DNA from: Bradyrhizobium sp. CCGB01
Lineage (GTDB): Bacteria; Pseudomonadota; Alphaproteobacteria; Rhizobiales; Xanthobacteraceae
Assembly (NCBI RefSeq): GCF_024199795.1
Contig: NZ_JANADK010000001.1
Coordinates: forward strand, 2,728,001 to 2,792,000
Direction: 5' to 3'
Length of the DNA: 64,000 nucleotides
The notes below the pieces were generated by a model that was not told where the DNA came from, did not search any database, and worked only from the letters and a program-made list of their open reading frames with translations. Position numbers and translations under genes: made by a program. Shown here one piece after another: positions 48,744 to 57,085 of the stretch. The first letter of the stretch is position 1. The number at the start of each line of letters is the position of its first letter.

Positions 48744-49048
48744 GCTCTCCTCGCATGCAAGCCGAGGAGGTCACGAAACAGCGGCGCCTCGTCCGGCCGC
48801 GGCATGCGGCCAAGCTTCAGGTCGCCGTTACCGGCAACGTCGAGCACGGCGAGGCCGAGCAGTTTCCGGACCGTCGCGGCGGAGGTTCGCTGCCTGATGG
48901 TTACGATCAGCTCGCCATGATGGGGCCTGATCTCGCCAGTCGTGCCCGCGATCATGACGATGGTGCCGTCGTGCACGCGGGTGTGATACTCGTGCACCAT
49001 CAGTACGTCGGCCAAAGCCCGGAGGCGGCGTGTCGGCGGTGCGCTCAC
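48740..49048 (-). CDS. Phage-associated hypothetical, 102 aa
   Basis: Overlaps both neighbours by four bases. Reads TRRLRALADVLMVHEYHTRV, HDGTIVMIAGTTGEIRPHHG, ELIVTIRQRTSAATVRKLLG. A beta-rich small protein between the small and large terminase-like genes. No family recognised. Confidence 0.6.
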   Translation of the reverse strand: MSAPPTRRLRALADVLMVHEYHTRVHDGTIVMIAGTTGEIRPHHGELIVTIRQRTSAATVRKLLGLAVLDVAGNGDLKLGRMPRPDEAPLFRDLLGLHARRA

Positions 49049-49419
49049 AATGCCTCCTCCGCGGCCTTCCGGGCCGCGCCGATGGCGGCGATGCGCTCCG
49101 CGGCGGACGGGCCAGGCGAAGTCTTCGCCGGTGCCGGTGGCGCCGGCTTCTGTCCGCCCGCCCTCATGGATTGGTTGATCAGCCGCCGCAGCTCTGTGGT
49201 ATCCCCACCGATTGCTTCGATCTGCTCGGCACGCCAGACCAGGACGGCGAGGTTTTGGGCCCAGATCCTGTCGGTCGTGTTTGCCGGCCGATTGAGATCG
49301 GTGAGCAAGCCGGTCGCGATCTCATCTCGATGAGCGGCATCGGCTTTCAGCCGCCTCGCCAACTTCGTGCGCCCATCAATTTTGGATAGCGCGGCTATCT
49401 CCGCCATTCGAGCACTCAT
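49045..49419 (-). CDS. Terminase small subunit-like protein
   Basis: 124 aa from the ATG at 49419. Reads MAEIAALSKIDGRTKLARRL, KADAAHRDEIATGLLTDLNR, ANTTDRIWAQNLAVLVWRAE, QIEAIGGDTTELRRLINQSM, then an Ala/Pro/Lys-rich tail. Position directly upstream of the large terminase gene, size and helical plan suggest TerS. No clear HTH motif, so the label rests mostly on context. Confidence 0.5.
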   Translation of the reverse strand: MSARMAEIAALSKIDGRTKLARRLKADAAHRDEIATGLLTDLNRPANTTDRIWAQNLAVLVWRAEQIEAIGGDTTELRRLINQSMRAGGQKPAPPAPAKTSPGPSAAERIAAIGAARKAAEEAL

Positions 49420-49630
49420 CGCCACTGCATGTTCGCGGTATGTCCACAGTATCCGCCCAGCATTTTGTTTCAAATGACAAGTTCGTAATAGCTGTTAAAA
49501 ATCAATGGCTTGCACGGGATCGGTGCAGATGTGTTTCGGAGCGTCCGGAGGCGAGGCCGAGGCGATAGGTTGCCGAGTTTTCCCGATTCAGTTACGAAGC
49601 CGGGCAAAACAAGAAGAAGACCAGCGCCCT

Positions 49631-49846
49631 ATGAAGCAAGAAAAACAAGAAGAATTCGGAATAATTGAATTTCCCAAAAGCGCTTTCAGCTGCACGGTGC
49701 ACGATCGGACTGCGACGTTGGCTGTATTGGAACTTCCGTCCTCGGCTGATATCCCGGACGCGTTCGAGCTGTTCATTGATCGCAAGCGGTTCCGGTGCCG
49801 CGCGCTATGGCGCGATGAACAGCGCCTCGGAGTTAAGTTCGTGTGA
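49631..49846 (+). CDS. Short PilZ-like domain protein
   Basis: 71 aa from the ATG at 49631; the frame extends upstream to 49505. Reads AFSCTVHDRTATLAVLELPS, DIPDAFELFIDRKRFRCRAL-WRDEQRLGVKFV. The pattern C-x-V-x-D-x-S/T-x-x-x-x-x-L, then P-x-x-F-x-L and C-x-x-x-W-R-x-x-x-x-L-G-V-x-F is that of the short rhizobial PilZ proteins. The c-di-GMP-binding R-x-x-x-R and D-x-S-x-x-G are not both present, so binding is doubtful. Only rightward gene in this part of the element. Confidence 0.65.
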   Translation: MKQEKQEEFGIIEFPKSAFSCTVHDRTATLAVLELPSSADIPDAFELFIDRKRFRCRALWRDEQRLGVKFV

Positions 49847-49855
49847 GCGAGGCGA

Positions 49856-50539
49856 TCAGGCCGCGATCATGCGCGAGATCGCAGTCGCCGAGTAGCGCTG
49901 GCCATTCTTGGCAACATGGCCCGCGGCCTCCAGCTCGGCGGCGATGTCACGCAGCGACCGCTTGCGCCCGTTGATGGTGTAGCGGTGCAGTTTCTTCGCC
50001 AGCTCGACCATCGCGGGATTGCGCTCCTCATAGGTCTTGCGGCCGCCACACTTGCCGGTGGCCTGTAGCTTGCGCTCGCGAGCCACCTTGAGCTTTTTCA
50101 CGAGACGCTTCTTTTCAAGCTCAGCAAAGGTCGCGGCGACCTGCCGCATTGCTACCTTGAACTCGTCCTCGGTGTTGGTCAGCTCGATGTCGCCGGCCGC
50201 GGACCAGCACGAGACCTGCCGCGCGATCAGCGCCACGATGCCAAGCTCTTGCACGAGCACCTTGCGCGCGAAGCGGCTAGCATCCTCTACAATGACCGTA
50301 CGGGTGCCGTTCGCCTCCAGGGCATCCAACATCGCCGAGAAGCCGGGACGCGATGCAATGTCGTCCTCGCCCCACACAGCGTCATCCGAGAACGTGCCAA
50401 CGATGGTGAAGCTGTTGCGCTTGGCAAACCGCTCGATCGCGGCGAGCTGGCGCTTCTGGGAGTCCTTGTCCTCGCCGACATTGGTCGCGCTGGAGGTGCG
50501 GAGATAGGCGAAAGCCTTGATTAAGTCTTTGCGGAACAT
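49856..50539 (-). CDS. Small serine recombinase (resolvase/invertase)
   Basis: 227 aa from the ATG at 50539. Catalytic domain: IKAFAYLRTSSATNVGEDKD with the Ser nucleophile near residue 13, then VIVEDASRFARKVLVQELGI with the catalytic Arg. The C-terminal part has an HTH (NGRKRSLRDIAAELEAAGHV). Typical rhizobial resolvase-like protein; its role may be inversion or resolution in the element. Ribosome site not obvious. Confidence 0.88.
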   Translation of the reverse strand: MFRKDLIKAFAYLRTSSATNVGEDKDSQKRQLAAIERFAKRNSFTIVGTFSDDAVWGEDDIASRPGFSAMLDALEANGTRTVIVEDASRFARKVLVQELGIVALIARQVSCWSAAGDIELTNTEDEFKVAMRQVAATFAELEKKRLVKKLKVARERKLQATGKCGGRKTYEERNPAMVELAKKLHRYTINGRKRSLRDIAAELEAAGHVAKNGQRYSATAISRMIAA

Positions 50540-50659
50540 AGCGTTATCCTCAAAGCCTGTATCATTTCCCTGAGGAAACGTAACAGAATGGCGCCCGGCA
50601 TTCAAGGCCGCGCTTGGTCGAGCTCAGGAACGTCGGCCCGCACGTCGCGTTCACAGCGA

Positions 50660-50797
50660 ATGAAGTGGCATCTACAGCTCGGCCTCGCCGCGCTTACGGG
50701 CTTACTAATCCTCGGCATGCTGTGGCTTAGGCAGCACGAGATCGAGATGGGCGCGCAGCGGCTCGAGCAATCCGAGCTACGGCATACGTCCAGGTAG
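50660..50797 (+). CDS. Small single-pass membrane protein, 45 aa
   Basis: ATG at 50660. MKWHLQLGLAALTGLLILGM then LWLRQHEIEMGAQRLEQSEL: one N-terminal hydrophobic helix and a charged amphipathic helix, a design seen in phage lysis accessory (spanin or holin-like) proteins and other small membrane proteins. Divergent from the recombinase gene. Function inferred only from topology. Confidence 0.45.
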   Translation: MKWHLQLGLAALTGLLILGMLWLRQHEIEMGAQRLEQSELRHTSR

Positions 50798-51372
50798 CGG
50801 GCGCAGCCGCTTGAAAAAAATGGAGGGGCGCGGATGCGCGTGGGGAGAACGCATCCGACAGGAACGCGCGCCGGCTCGAGGGCGTTGCCCGATAGCGCGG
50901 TCCTCACGGCGAGGCTGCGTCCGCCGTCGTCGCCCTCCCTCTTCGCAGAAAGGGGCGGCGGCGGTGCGGTTCGGGCGGTTCTCGCGAAAGCCAGATTAGG
51001 GCCAGGAAAAATCCGAGCGTCCGGATGCGTCTGCCCAGAGTGTCTGCCAAGCGTGCGGATCACGCGGCGCCGACGTTCGGCCGGATTTGGAGCGAGGTGA
51101 GCCGCGGCGCGCGATCATGGGCCACTGCAGCAGCGGCTACTGAGTCAGCGAGACGGCCCCGGCCCGGCGGGGTATTTCGGGGGTGTGGGCCGGGCCGCTG
51201 CGCTTTGGTGTCGGTTGCACCAAGCAGGGGCGCGCCCACGCACACAGCGAAAGGCCGCTCTGTTCGCTTTCGCACAGTTCTGTTGCCTATTTTTCCCGAA
51301 TTGATTCACATAGGCAAATGCAGTCGGGACATAAGCGGCGTACTCGCCACCTCTGCAGGTGATTGAGAGGCG
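50798..51372. other. Gap with GC-rich hairpin
   Basis: About 575 bases. The hairpin at 51160-51197 (CGGCCCGGC / GCCGGGCCG) is the main feature. Otherwise only shadow frames. Confidence 0.4.
51160..51197. other. GC-rich inverted repeat
   Basis: Perfect 9-bp stem CGGCCCGGC / GCCGGGCCG with about 20-base loop, in the middle of the 575-base gap. It resembles the hairpin at 15614. Without T tract; possible regulatory or terminator-like role. Confidence 0.35.
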
Positions 51373-51576
51373 ATGGTGAGTGAAAGCGCGCGGGCAGCGA
51401 CCAGATTTCTCATTCGCATTGGCGGCGTTGGTTGGATGGTTTACGATCGAGAACGCCGGGGTCCAGCACTGATCGGCACCGACTGGGCAGCCAGTTTGAC
51501 GCGGGAGCAGGCCGAGCGAGCGTACGAAATCCTTGTTGGCTCAGCGCCCGAGTCTGAATTACCTCGCGGGCACTAG
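51373..51576 (+). CDS. Small conserved hypothetical, 67 aa
   Basis: ATG at 51373. Reads ATRFLIRIGGVGWMVYDRER, RGPALIGTDWAASLTREQAE. The G-V-G-W-M-V-Y-D-R-E-R-x-G-P-A motif followed by a L-T-R-E-Q-A helix is a recurrent rhizobial small protein family. It ends inside the 3' end of the leftward zinc-ribbon gene. Function unknown. Confidence 0.7.
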   Translation: MVSESARAATRFLIRIGGVGWMVYDRERRGPALIGTDWAASLTREQAERAYEILVGSAPESELPRGH

Positions 51577-51743
51577 TCGTCCCAAATGCGCTCGCCACAC
51601 TTACATTGGTAGAGCCGAACGGTCTTGCCCTTGCGGGTATCGAGTATGGATTGAGCCAGACGGGGGAAGGCTGCGCAGGTTGGGCAACGTGGGCCATCCT
51701 GCGTCTGTTGTTTTGGCAGTTCCGCCTTCGTCTCCTCCACCAC
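51573..51743 (-). CDS. Zinc-ribbon-like small protein
   Basis: 56 aa; start GTG at 51743 (or 51740). Reads VEETKAELPKQQTQDGPRCP, TCAAFPRLAQSILDTRKGKT, VRLYQCKCGERIWDD. The C-P-x-C ... C-x-C-G layout with D-T-R-x-G-K-T-V-R-L between is a well-recognised rhizobial zinc-ribbon family. No known function; probably nucleic-acid or protein binding. Confidence 0.7.
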   Translation of the reverse strand: MVEETKAELPKQQTQDGPRCPTCAAFPRLAQSILDTRKGKTVRLYQCKCGERIWDD

Positions 51744-51816
51744 TGACTTCGTTCCTGATCCGTAGATGAGTCACATAAGTTAATAACGGCGCTTTTGTTC
51801 CTTTCCTTCGAGCGCA

Positions 51817-52110
51817 TCATTTGGGACATTTGGGACATCTTCCCGGCATGTCCCATTTGTCCCAGATTAGGACTCGGTGGTGACACGCGGAACGGCAGAG
51901 CTCGCCGCAGGCGCGGCCGGGTCTCCACGAGTCCAGGTCGGCGAGGTCGGGAGGTGTGCGGCCGCGCATGTGGTCCATCAATCCACGGCGCCCCGCGCGA
52001 AGCGCGTCTGGCAGGCCGTCGAGGAGACGGTGTGCTAGCGCGGACGCTTCAGGCGCCGCGCTCTCAGCCTGCGGGCCAATGGCGAACAACACGGTTGTTG
52101 CTGATGACAT
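51817..52110 (-). CDS. Uncertain small protein, 97 aa
   Basis: ATG at 52110. Reads SSATTVLFAIGPQAESAAPE, ASALAHRLLDGLPDALRAGR, RGLMDHMRGRTPPDLADLDS, then four Cys (ACGELCRSACHH and CPKC). Composition is fair but it overlaps the previous gene by 47 bases and no family is known. The Cys/His set could bind zinc. Keep as tentative. Confidence 0.35.
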   Translation of the reverse strand: MSSATTVLFAIGPQAESAAPEASALAHRLLDGLPDALRAGRRGLMDHMRGRTPPDLADLDSWRPGRACGELCRSACHHRVLIWDKWDMPGRCPKCPK

Positions 52111-52798
52111 GGATGGCGGTGATGCCGAACCTCGAAAAGTCGGTGCCGGCGAGATCGCTGCTCGGCTGCGTTGGCAATGGCACTTTTATTCCGTGATGCG
52201 TTCTATTCTTACTTATGTCGCATCTCGCATTTTTGGTGCCACCCTGAGCGGCCAATGTTCCATTCGCCTTATGGCGTTGATAGGTTCGCTTGCTGTTGTA
52301 GCCTGCAACCTTCCATGCCGGGACTTCCAACTTCGGCCGACCTCGCTTGCGGCCGGAGCTACGCTTCGCCCGGTATCGGCGGTTGGCTGCAGCGTTCTTC
52401 GCCTTCTTCGCCGCGTCACGCTCTTTGTAGTCGGGATCATCATTGGCGCCGATGAAACGAAATCGAAGGGCTTGGCGGTCGCGCACGGTGATCTCGAGCG
52501 TGATGGCGCACTGATCGTGTGACCAGCGTCTGTTTGACGTCTCGGCGTCGGCGACGATCTGGTTGAGCTTGGCATCGGTCAGCCACGGAGCCCAGCGGCG
52601 GCACCAGCGGCGGACCGACCGCTCAGGGTTGGCGGCGGATGCCAGGTATGCATGGTCGGCGCCCCATTTTAGGATGCTCCAGCCGCGCTTGTTCCGTGGC
52701 AGCACTTCCCAGCCGCGGTGGGCGAACCATTGCTTGGCCTCTTTGAGGCGCCCCCGGGCGAGCAGCGTCTGCTTGTCGCCCGCGTTCTCCGAGATCAT
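52064..52798 (-). CDS. Phage replication-module-type protein, 244 aa
   Basis: Starts MISENAGDKQTLLARGRLKE, AKQWFAHRGWEVLPRNKRGW, then NQIVADAETSNRRWSHDQCA, ITLEITVRDRQALRFRFIGA. A basic segment follows (ERDAAKKAKNAAANRRYRAK-RSSGRKRG). Two halves: an alpha/beta domain and an Arg/Lys-rich, DNA-binding-like domain. I recognise this pattern from rhizobial prophages next to replication-type proteins. Coupled by ATGA to the upstream gene. Function uncertain. Confidence 0.6.
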   Translation of the reverse strand: MISENAGDKQTLLARGRLKEAKQWFAHRGWEVLPRNKRGWSILKWGADHAYLASAANPERSVRRWCRRWAPWLTDAKLNQIVADAETSNRRWSHDQCAITLEITVRDRQALRFRFIGANDDPDYKERDAAKKAKNAAANRRYRAKRSSGRKRGRPKLEVPAWKVAGYNSKRTYQRHKANGTLAAQGGTKNARCDISKNRTHHGIKVPLPTQPSSDLAGTDFSRFGITAIHVISNNRVVRHWPAG

Positions 52799-53253
52799 GG
52801 CCGCGCCTCCGCGAGAGCGGCCCGCACGCTCACGACGATTGCACGCAGCTCGCTAATGGCCCAGCGGCAAATCTGGCCATTAGCGAAACCCTCGCCGCGA
52901 CCTAAGAGCAGGTCCTCGACTAGCTCGCGCTGATGAACGGGCACACGGTAGCGGTGATGGAAGCACCACCACGCCATGCTATTCCAGTCGTCGAGAGACG
53001 GCTCAGGCGGGCCCCATGATCCACGCTGGCGTGGCTGCTGCTGCTGATACTGTGGCTGCAGGCCGCGTTCCGCGGCGCCTGCGAGATCATGCAGGTCCAG
53101 GCCGGCAGCTCCAAGCGTGCGCTTCAGCGCCGCGATCGCAGCGACAGCTTCGCCGGTCTGGTTCGAGCTTAGCGCCAGCCGGAGCAGTTGGCCGATCCGT
53201 GTCGGATCGACCTCGCTCGCCTTCTTTCGAGAGCGGCGCGGCTGACGGTTCAT
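52795..53253 (-). CDS. Prophage-type hypothetical, 152 aa
   Basis: Reads IGQLLRLALSSNQTGEAVAA, IAALKRTLGAAGLDLHDLAG, LDDWNSMAWWCFHHRYRVPV, HQRELVEDLLLGRGEGFANG, QICRWAISELRAIV. The first motif (L-R-L-A-L-S-S-x-x-G-E-A-V-A-A-I-x-A-L-x-R-T-L-x-A-A-G-L-D-x-H-D-L-A) is frequent in prophage-type genes of rhizobia and Bradyrhizobium. Coupled to both neighbours by ATGA overlaps. Function unknown, likely regulatory or replication related. Confidence 0.65.
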   Translation of the reverse strand: MNRQPRRSRKKASEVDPTRIGQLLRLALSSNQTGEAVAAIAALKRTLGAAGLDLHDLAGAAERGLQPQYQQQQPRQRGSWGPPEPSLDDWNSMAWWCFHHRYRVPVHQRELVEDLLLGRGEGFANGQICRWAISELRAIVVSVRAALAEARP

Positions 53254-53420
53254 CGGCGCGCCTCCATGTTTTTTGAGGCGAGGCGATGCAGTGGCCCTTG
53301 CGCGAGCGAGAGCGACGATCTATTTTTGTCGGCGATAGCTTTCGTGATGGTGAGCTGTCGAGACGAGCTTCTCAGGGCCTGGTCATGTCGGTGACCGGGC
53401 CCTTCCATTATGGGCTTCAT
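53250..53420 (-). CDS. Small first gene of the prophage operon, 56 aa
   Basis: ATG at 53420 to TGA at 53250, overlapping the next start (ATGA), which matches the tight coupling of this operon. Reads MKPIMEGPGHRHDQALRSSS, RQLTITKAIADKNRSSLSLA. Another frame with a better ribosome site (AAGGAG) gives a 23-codon peptide starting at 53451; either may be used. No family. Confidence 0.45.
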   Translation of the reverse strand: MKPIMEGPGHRHDQALRSSSRQLTITKAIADKNRSSLSLAQGPLHRLASKNMEARR

Positions 53421-53692
53421 GTCGTTTGTCTTTCATTCGATGTTTCGGCGTCATAGTGGTGGTCTCCTTGGTGGTGTGCTGGTCGAAAAGGTGCTGCGGG
53501 TGCCGGCGCTGCGAACGCCGAATATCATGTAGGTATCGTGCCCCGCGGCGCTACTCGCGCGCGGTGTGCGGACCTTCCCCCTCGGCATGGGGTGATGTTT
53601 GGGAATCGATCTTGAAACCCTTTGCAATTCAATGCAGCGAGTGATTCCCAAACTTTTCAAGATTTGCCGTTTTTTATAGAGTTTCCTCGCTT
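53421..53692. other. Right end of the element
   Basis: About 270 bases between the first gene of the phage operon and attR. The leftward operon promoter should lie here. No gene seen. Confidence 0.4.
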
Positions 53693-53709
53693 CCCTAGGG
53701 AGCGCCAGC
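53693..53709 (+). repeat. Right attachment site (attR), 17-bp direct repeat
   Basis: CCCTAGGGAGCGCCAGC is an exact copy of 38012-38028 at the end of the tRNA-Glu fragment. It equals the last 15 bases of tRNA-Glu (acceptor end and CCA) plus two bases. It therefore marks the right end of the 15.7-kb element. Confidence 0.75.
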
Positions 53710-54097
53710 AATCTCAGGCACTTAGGTGGCCTTAAGCCGAACTCGTTGAATAATGGTTGAATAAGTCGCTGGTGAACAGCGGCGGACGCCTGCGAAATTT
53801 TCTCCCGATATTGGCAGACCAGCCTCGGCCCGATGCCCCACTGTGGCTGGCGGACTCGCGAAAAATTTCCTCGTCGCCTTTGGTATCCGGAAACATTCAA
53901 ACCGCCGCTGTCGTGCGCTGTCGTACGCAAGTGCCTTCGGATGTTCGCATTGACGTTGCTCATCGCACAATCAACTCTTGCCCTGTTGACCTTTGTGCGA
54001 ATTGGAGGGCCACGTGAGCTACAAGCGACGAGAGAAAACTGGCGAACGACAGTCACACGCCAGTCTATCCGCTCGGGAAACCGCAGAGCAGTACACG
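53710..54097. other. Flank of attR, nothing supported
   Basis: About 390 bases. A leftward frame runs through from 53451 to 54110 but has no coherent family content. No RNA gene. Confidence 0.3.
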
Positions 54098-54232
54098 ATG
54101 CCATTTGCACAACGGATCGCCTGCACGATTGACGAAGCTCGCGAAGCGACCGGCCTGGGACGCACGAAGCTCTACGAGTTGATAGGCGATGGGCGTATCG
54201 TCACGACAACGATTGGACAATCGCCGGATTGA
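54098..54232 (+). pseudogene. Truncated excisionase/AlpA-like gene
   Basis: ATG at 54098. Reads MPFAQRIACTIDEAREATGL, GRTKLYELIGDGRIVTTTIG, then breaks off with QSPD and a stop. The helix-turn-helix of MerR/AlpA excisionases (E-A-x-x-x-T-G-L-G-R-T-K-L-Y-E-L-I-x-D-G-R-I) is complete but the usual C-terminal strand is missing. It lies close to attR and probably is left over from another element. It runs into the end of the DUF2971 remnant on the other strand. Confidence 0.6.
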
Positions 54233-54689
54233 GTGCCTTGGCGGTAGCGACAATCTCCTGCTTGTCGGCGTCCGTCATGGCGGCACCGAGATAGAGCTCG
54301 GTGATCTCTTCGGGATGGAAAGGCTGCGTCCGGTAATCCTCTTCCCCTTCGCCGAGCGGAATAGCGAGCCGGTACTCGTTTTCGAATCTATAAGCGTTGG
54401 TCTTGGTGTAGATGATCCCTTCGAGGACTGTGCGCGCCCGTTCGGTTTGATTGCCGAATAGGGACTCCGCCGCGAAATCGGCCACCTTAGCGAAGATCGG
54501 TGGGCGCTTCTCTTGATAGGTCACGGGCGCGAATTTCAGGTACTTCGAAGCCTTCTCGACGCTTGGCGTGATGCGCAGGGCGATACCTTGGTGTTCTTTG
54601 GCATAATCCTTCCACATGCGTTCGGAGGCCTTGTCGGTTGTGACACAAAACACGCGATAGTTCTGCATGAACGCATTCGTCTCGTTCAC
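54201..54689 (-). pseudogene. DUF2971 protein, N-terminal part missing
   Basis: 162 aa if started at 54689. The sequence YRVFCVTTDKASERMWKDYA, KEHQGIALRITPSVEKASKY, YTKTNAYRFENEYRLAIPLG and TELYLGAAMTDADKQEIVAT is the C-terminal two-thirds of DUF2971 (Cys/Trp opening F-C-V-T, W-x-x-Y-A-x-x-H-x-G, then an F-E-x-E-Y-R-L motif). The N-terminal 80-100 residues are absent; the upstream region is the end of the hybrid kinase gene. Truncated, probably non-functional. DUF2971 genes are often in defence or phage islands. Confidence 0.65.
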
Positions 54690-54721
54690 AAACGCTTCAG
54701 ACCGCGTCTTCCTACACCTAT

Positions 54722-57085
54722 TCAGCGACGTTTCTTCATCGCGTCTTCCAACCCCTGACGAAGAGACTCCGCGGTATAGGGTTTCACGATGAGTATCGCG
54801 CCCACTTGAGCGGCTTCGGTTTGCACTGCGCTGTCACCTGTCGCGAGAACCAAGCGTAGATTGAGCCGGCGCGCTTGGACCTCCCTTGCGAGCTGCAGAC
54901 CTGAAACCCCGGGCAGACCGACATCCGTGAGTAGAATGTCAACAGGGTGCTCATCCAGGAGCTTCAGGGCCTCTTGAGCCGTTCTGGCTTCTCTCACTTG
55001 GCATCCGATATCGCTCAGCATCTCCGTCGTCGTAAGGCGGATGAGGTCGTCATCTTCGACCAGCAACACGGTTGCGTTCTTGAAAGTCTTTTCATTGTCC
55101 AAGTGCCGCGATCCCAGAGCCGCGCGCCTTTGAGCTTGATTGGCCAACACGTGTCTGATTTTCCGAGCGAGCGCCTCGCGCGTATAAGGTTTGGCCAGAA
55201 GCTCTACCCCGGGATCAAGCCGCCCGCCGTGCACGATGGCGTTCTGGGTATAGCCGGATGTGAAAAGTACAGCGACATTAGGCAATCGTTCCTTGGCTTT
55301 TCGCGCAAAGTCCGGGCTCCGTAGGCTGCCAGGCATCATTACGTCGGTGAAGATCAGATCTATCGGGATGCCGCTATCGACCACAACGAGTGCACTCGCC
55401 GCATCTCGCGCCTTGACGACGCGGTAGCCGAGTTCGGTCAGCATAGAGACCGCGACTTCGCGAACCTCATCGTCATCCTCTACCACGAGAACGGTTTCCT
55501 CCCCACCTTGCACCTCGCCTGACGCAGGCCCGACCAGAGTATCTTCGCTTGCTACCGATCGCGGGAAGTACAGTTTCACCGTGGTCCCGGCACCTACCTC
55601 GCTGTAGATTTTGACGTGTCCGCCAGACTGCTTGAGAAAACCGTAAACCATGGCGAGGCCCAGGCCCGTGCCCTTGTCCTCGGCCTTGGTGGTGAAGAAT
55701 GGCTCATAAACCCGTTCCAGAATGTCAGGCGGAATGCCGGTGCCCGTATCAGTCACAGCGATCATCACGTATTGTCCCGCAGACAATTCGTCATGCTGCC
55801 TGACGTATTCGTCGTCCAAGAAGGCATTGCTTGCTTCGATCGTCAGTCGGCCTTCGCCATTCATCGCGTCGCGGGCGTTGATCGCGAGGTTCAAGACGGC
55901 ATTCTCAAATTGATCCGGGTCAACTAGGCTATTCCATAGCCCGCCCGCGACTACCGTCTCGACTTCGATCTCCCCGCCGAGGGCGCGACGGAGCATCTCG
56001 TCCATGTTTTTGATCAGGCGCCCGGCGTTCACCACTCTTGGCTCCAGCGGCTGCCGCCTTGCGAAGGCAAGCAATTGAGCAGCAAGTTTCGAACCGCGGG
56101 CAACACCTGCGAGGGCGCTTTGGACCCTCATCTCAGCCCGGACGTTGCCGGCGATGTCTTTGCTCAGTAGCTGCAGATTTCCACTGATCACCTGCAACAA
56201 GTTGTTGAAGTCGTGCGCAACGCCACCGGTGAGTTGCCCGATCGCCTCAAGCTTCTGCGAACGGATCATGGTCGCCTGCGCCGTCTGGAGTGCGGCTTCC
56301 GCTTCGCGGCGTTCGGTGATATCCCGCGTCACCTTGGCGAAGCCGAGAAGCTTGCCAGCATCGTCCCGGATCGCGTCGATCACCACGTGTGCCCAGAACG
56401 TAGTGCCGTCCTTTCGGACCCGTTGACCTTCGTGCTCCCAGCGTCCATCTCGGGTCGCGGTCTCAAGGCCAATCGCGGGAAGCCCGGAGACACGGTCGGC
56501 TTCCGTGTAGAAATTAGAGAAATGTCGGCCGATGATCTCTTCGGGGGCATAGCCTTTGATACGCTGCGCGCCGGCGTTCCAGCTTGCCACGTGGCCACCG
56601 GCATCCAGCATGTAGATAGCGTAGTCGGTCACGCTTTGAACGAGCAAGCGGAACTGTTCTTCGCTTTCGCGCAGTTTCCTTTCCGCCGCCCTTCGCTCGG
56701 TCAAATCGCGGGTGATTTTAGCGAAGCCGACTAGGTGCCCTTCGGGCGAGCGGATCGCGTCGATGACTACATGGGCCCAGAACTGCGTGCCGTCCTTGCG
56801 GACACGCCAACCTTCGCGCTCGAAGCGGCCTGTACGCTCGGCCTCTGCCAGCGCTTGCGCAGGGACATCCTGCGACCTCTCGGCATCGGTGTAAAAGGTC
56901 GAGAAATGACGACCTATTATCTCATCCGCCTCATAGCCCTTGAAGCGCCTCGCACCTGGATTCCAGCTGGTTACGCGACCTTCGCGATCCAACATGTAGA
57001 TCGCGTAGTCGGTGATCGCTTCGACGAGCAGCCGATAACGGCCGTCGCTCGTCTGTGCGGCTTCGAAGCGGTTGGAGACTTCCAT
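54722..57085 (-). CDS. PAS-PAS hybrid histidine kinase with two receivers
   Basis: 787 aa, intact. Two PAS domains with PAC-type ends (residues about 15-130 and 145-260; YAIYMLDREGRVTSWNPGAR and YAIYMLDAGGHVASWNAGAQ are internal duplicates). HisKA with GQLTGGVAHDFNNLLQVISG (phospho-His about 292), ATP-binding domain (FENAVLNLAINARDAMNGEG, GTGLGLAMVYGFLKQSGGHV). Two receivers: TVLVVEDDDEVREVAVSMLT, with DLIFTDVMMPG, and ATVLLVEDDDLIRLTTTEML, with DILLTDVGLPGVSG. No transmembrane segment: a cytoplasmic sensor. The two-PAS repeat suggests recent duplication. Confidence 0.92.
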   Translation of the reverse strand: MEVSNRFEAAQTSDGRYRLLVEAITDYAIYMLDREGRVTSWNPGARRFKGYEADEIIGRHFSTFYTDAERSQDVPAQALAEAERTGRFEREGWRVRKDGTQFWAHVVIDAIRSPEGHLVGFAKITRDLTERRAAERKLRESEEQFRLLVQSVTDYAIYMLDAGGHVASWNAGAQRIKGYAPEEIIGRHFSNFYTEADRVSGLPAIGLETATRDGRWEHEGQRVRKDGTTFWAHVVIDAIRDDAGKLLGFAKVTRDITERREAEAALQTAQATMIRSQKLEAIGQLTGGVAHDFNNLLQVISGNLQLLSKDIAGNVRAEMRVQSALAGVARGSKLAAQLLAFARRQPLEPRVVNAGRLIKNMDEMLRRALGGEIEVETVVAGGLWNSLVDPDQFENAVLNLAINARDAMNGEGRLTIEASNAFLDDEYVRQHDELSAGQYVMIAVTDTGTGIPPDILERVYEPFFTTKAEDKGTGLGLAMVYGFLKQSGGHVKIYSEVGAGTTVKLYFPRSVASEDTLVGPASGEVQGGEETVLVVEDDDEVREVAVSMLTELGYRVVKARDAASALVVVDSGIPIDLIFTDVMMPGSLRSPDFARKAKERLPNVAVLFTSGYTQNAIVHGGRLDPGVELLAKPYTREALARKIRHVLANQAQRRAALGSRHLDNEKTFKNATVLLVEDDDLIRLTTTEMLSDIGCQVREARTAQEALKLLDEHPVDILLTDVGLPGVSGLQLAREVQARRLNLRLVLATGDSAVQTEAAQVGAILIVKPYTAESLRQGLEDAMKKRR

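Noticed and set aside
51410..51928. 172-aa leftward frame
   Set aside because: Opposite a better supported small gene and a zinc-ribbon gene in another frame; low-complexity content.
53451..54110. 219-aa leftward frame crossing attR
   Set aside because: No family content, crosses the element boundary and overlaps attR.
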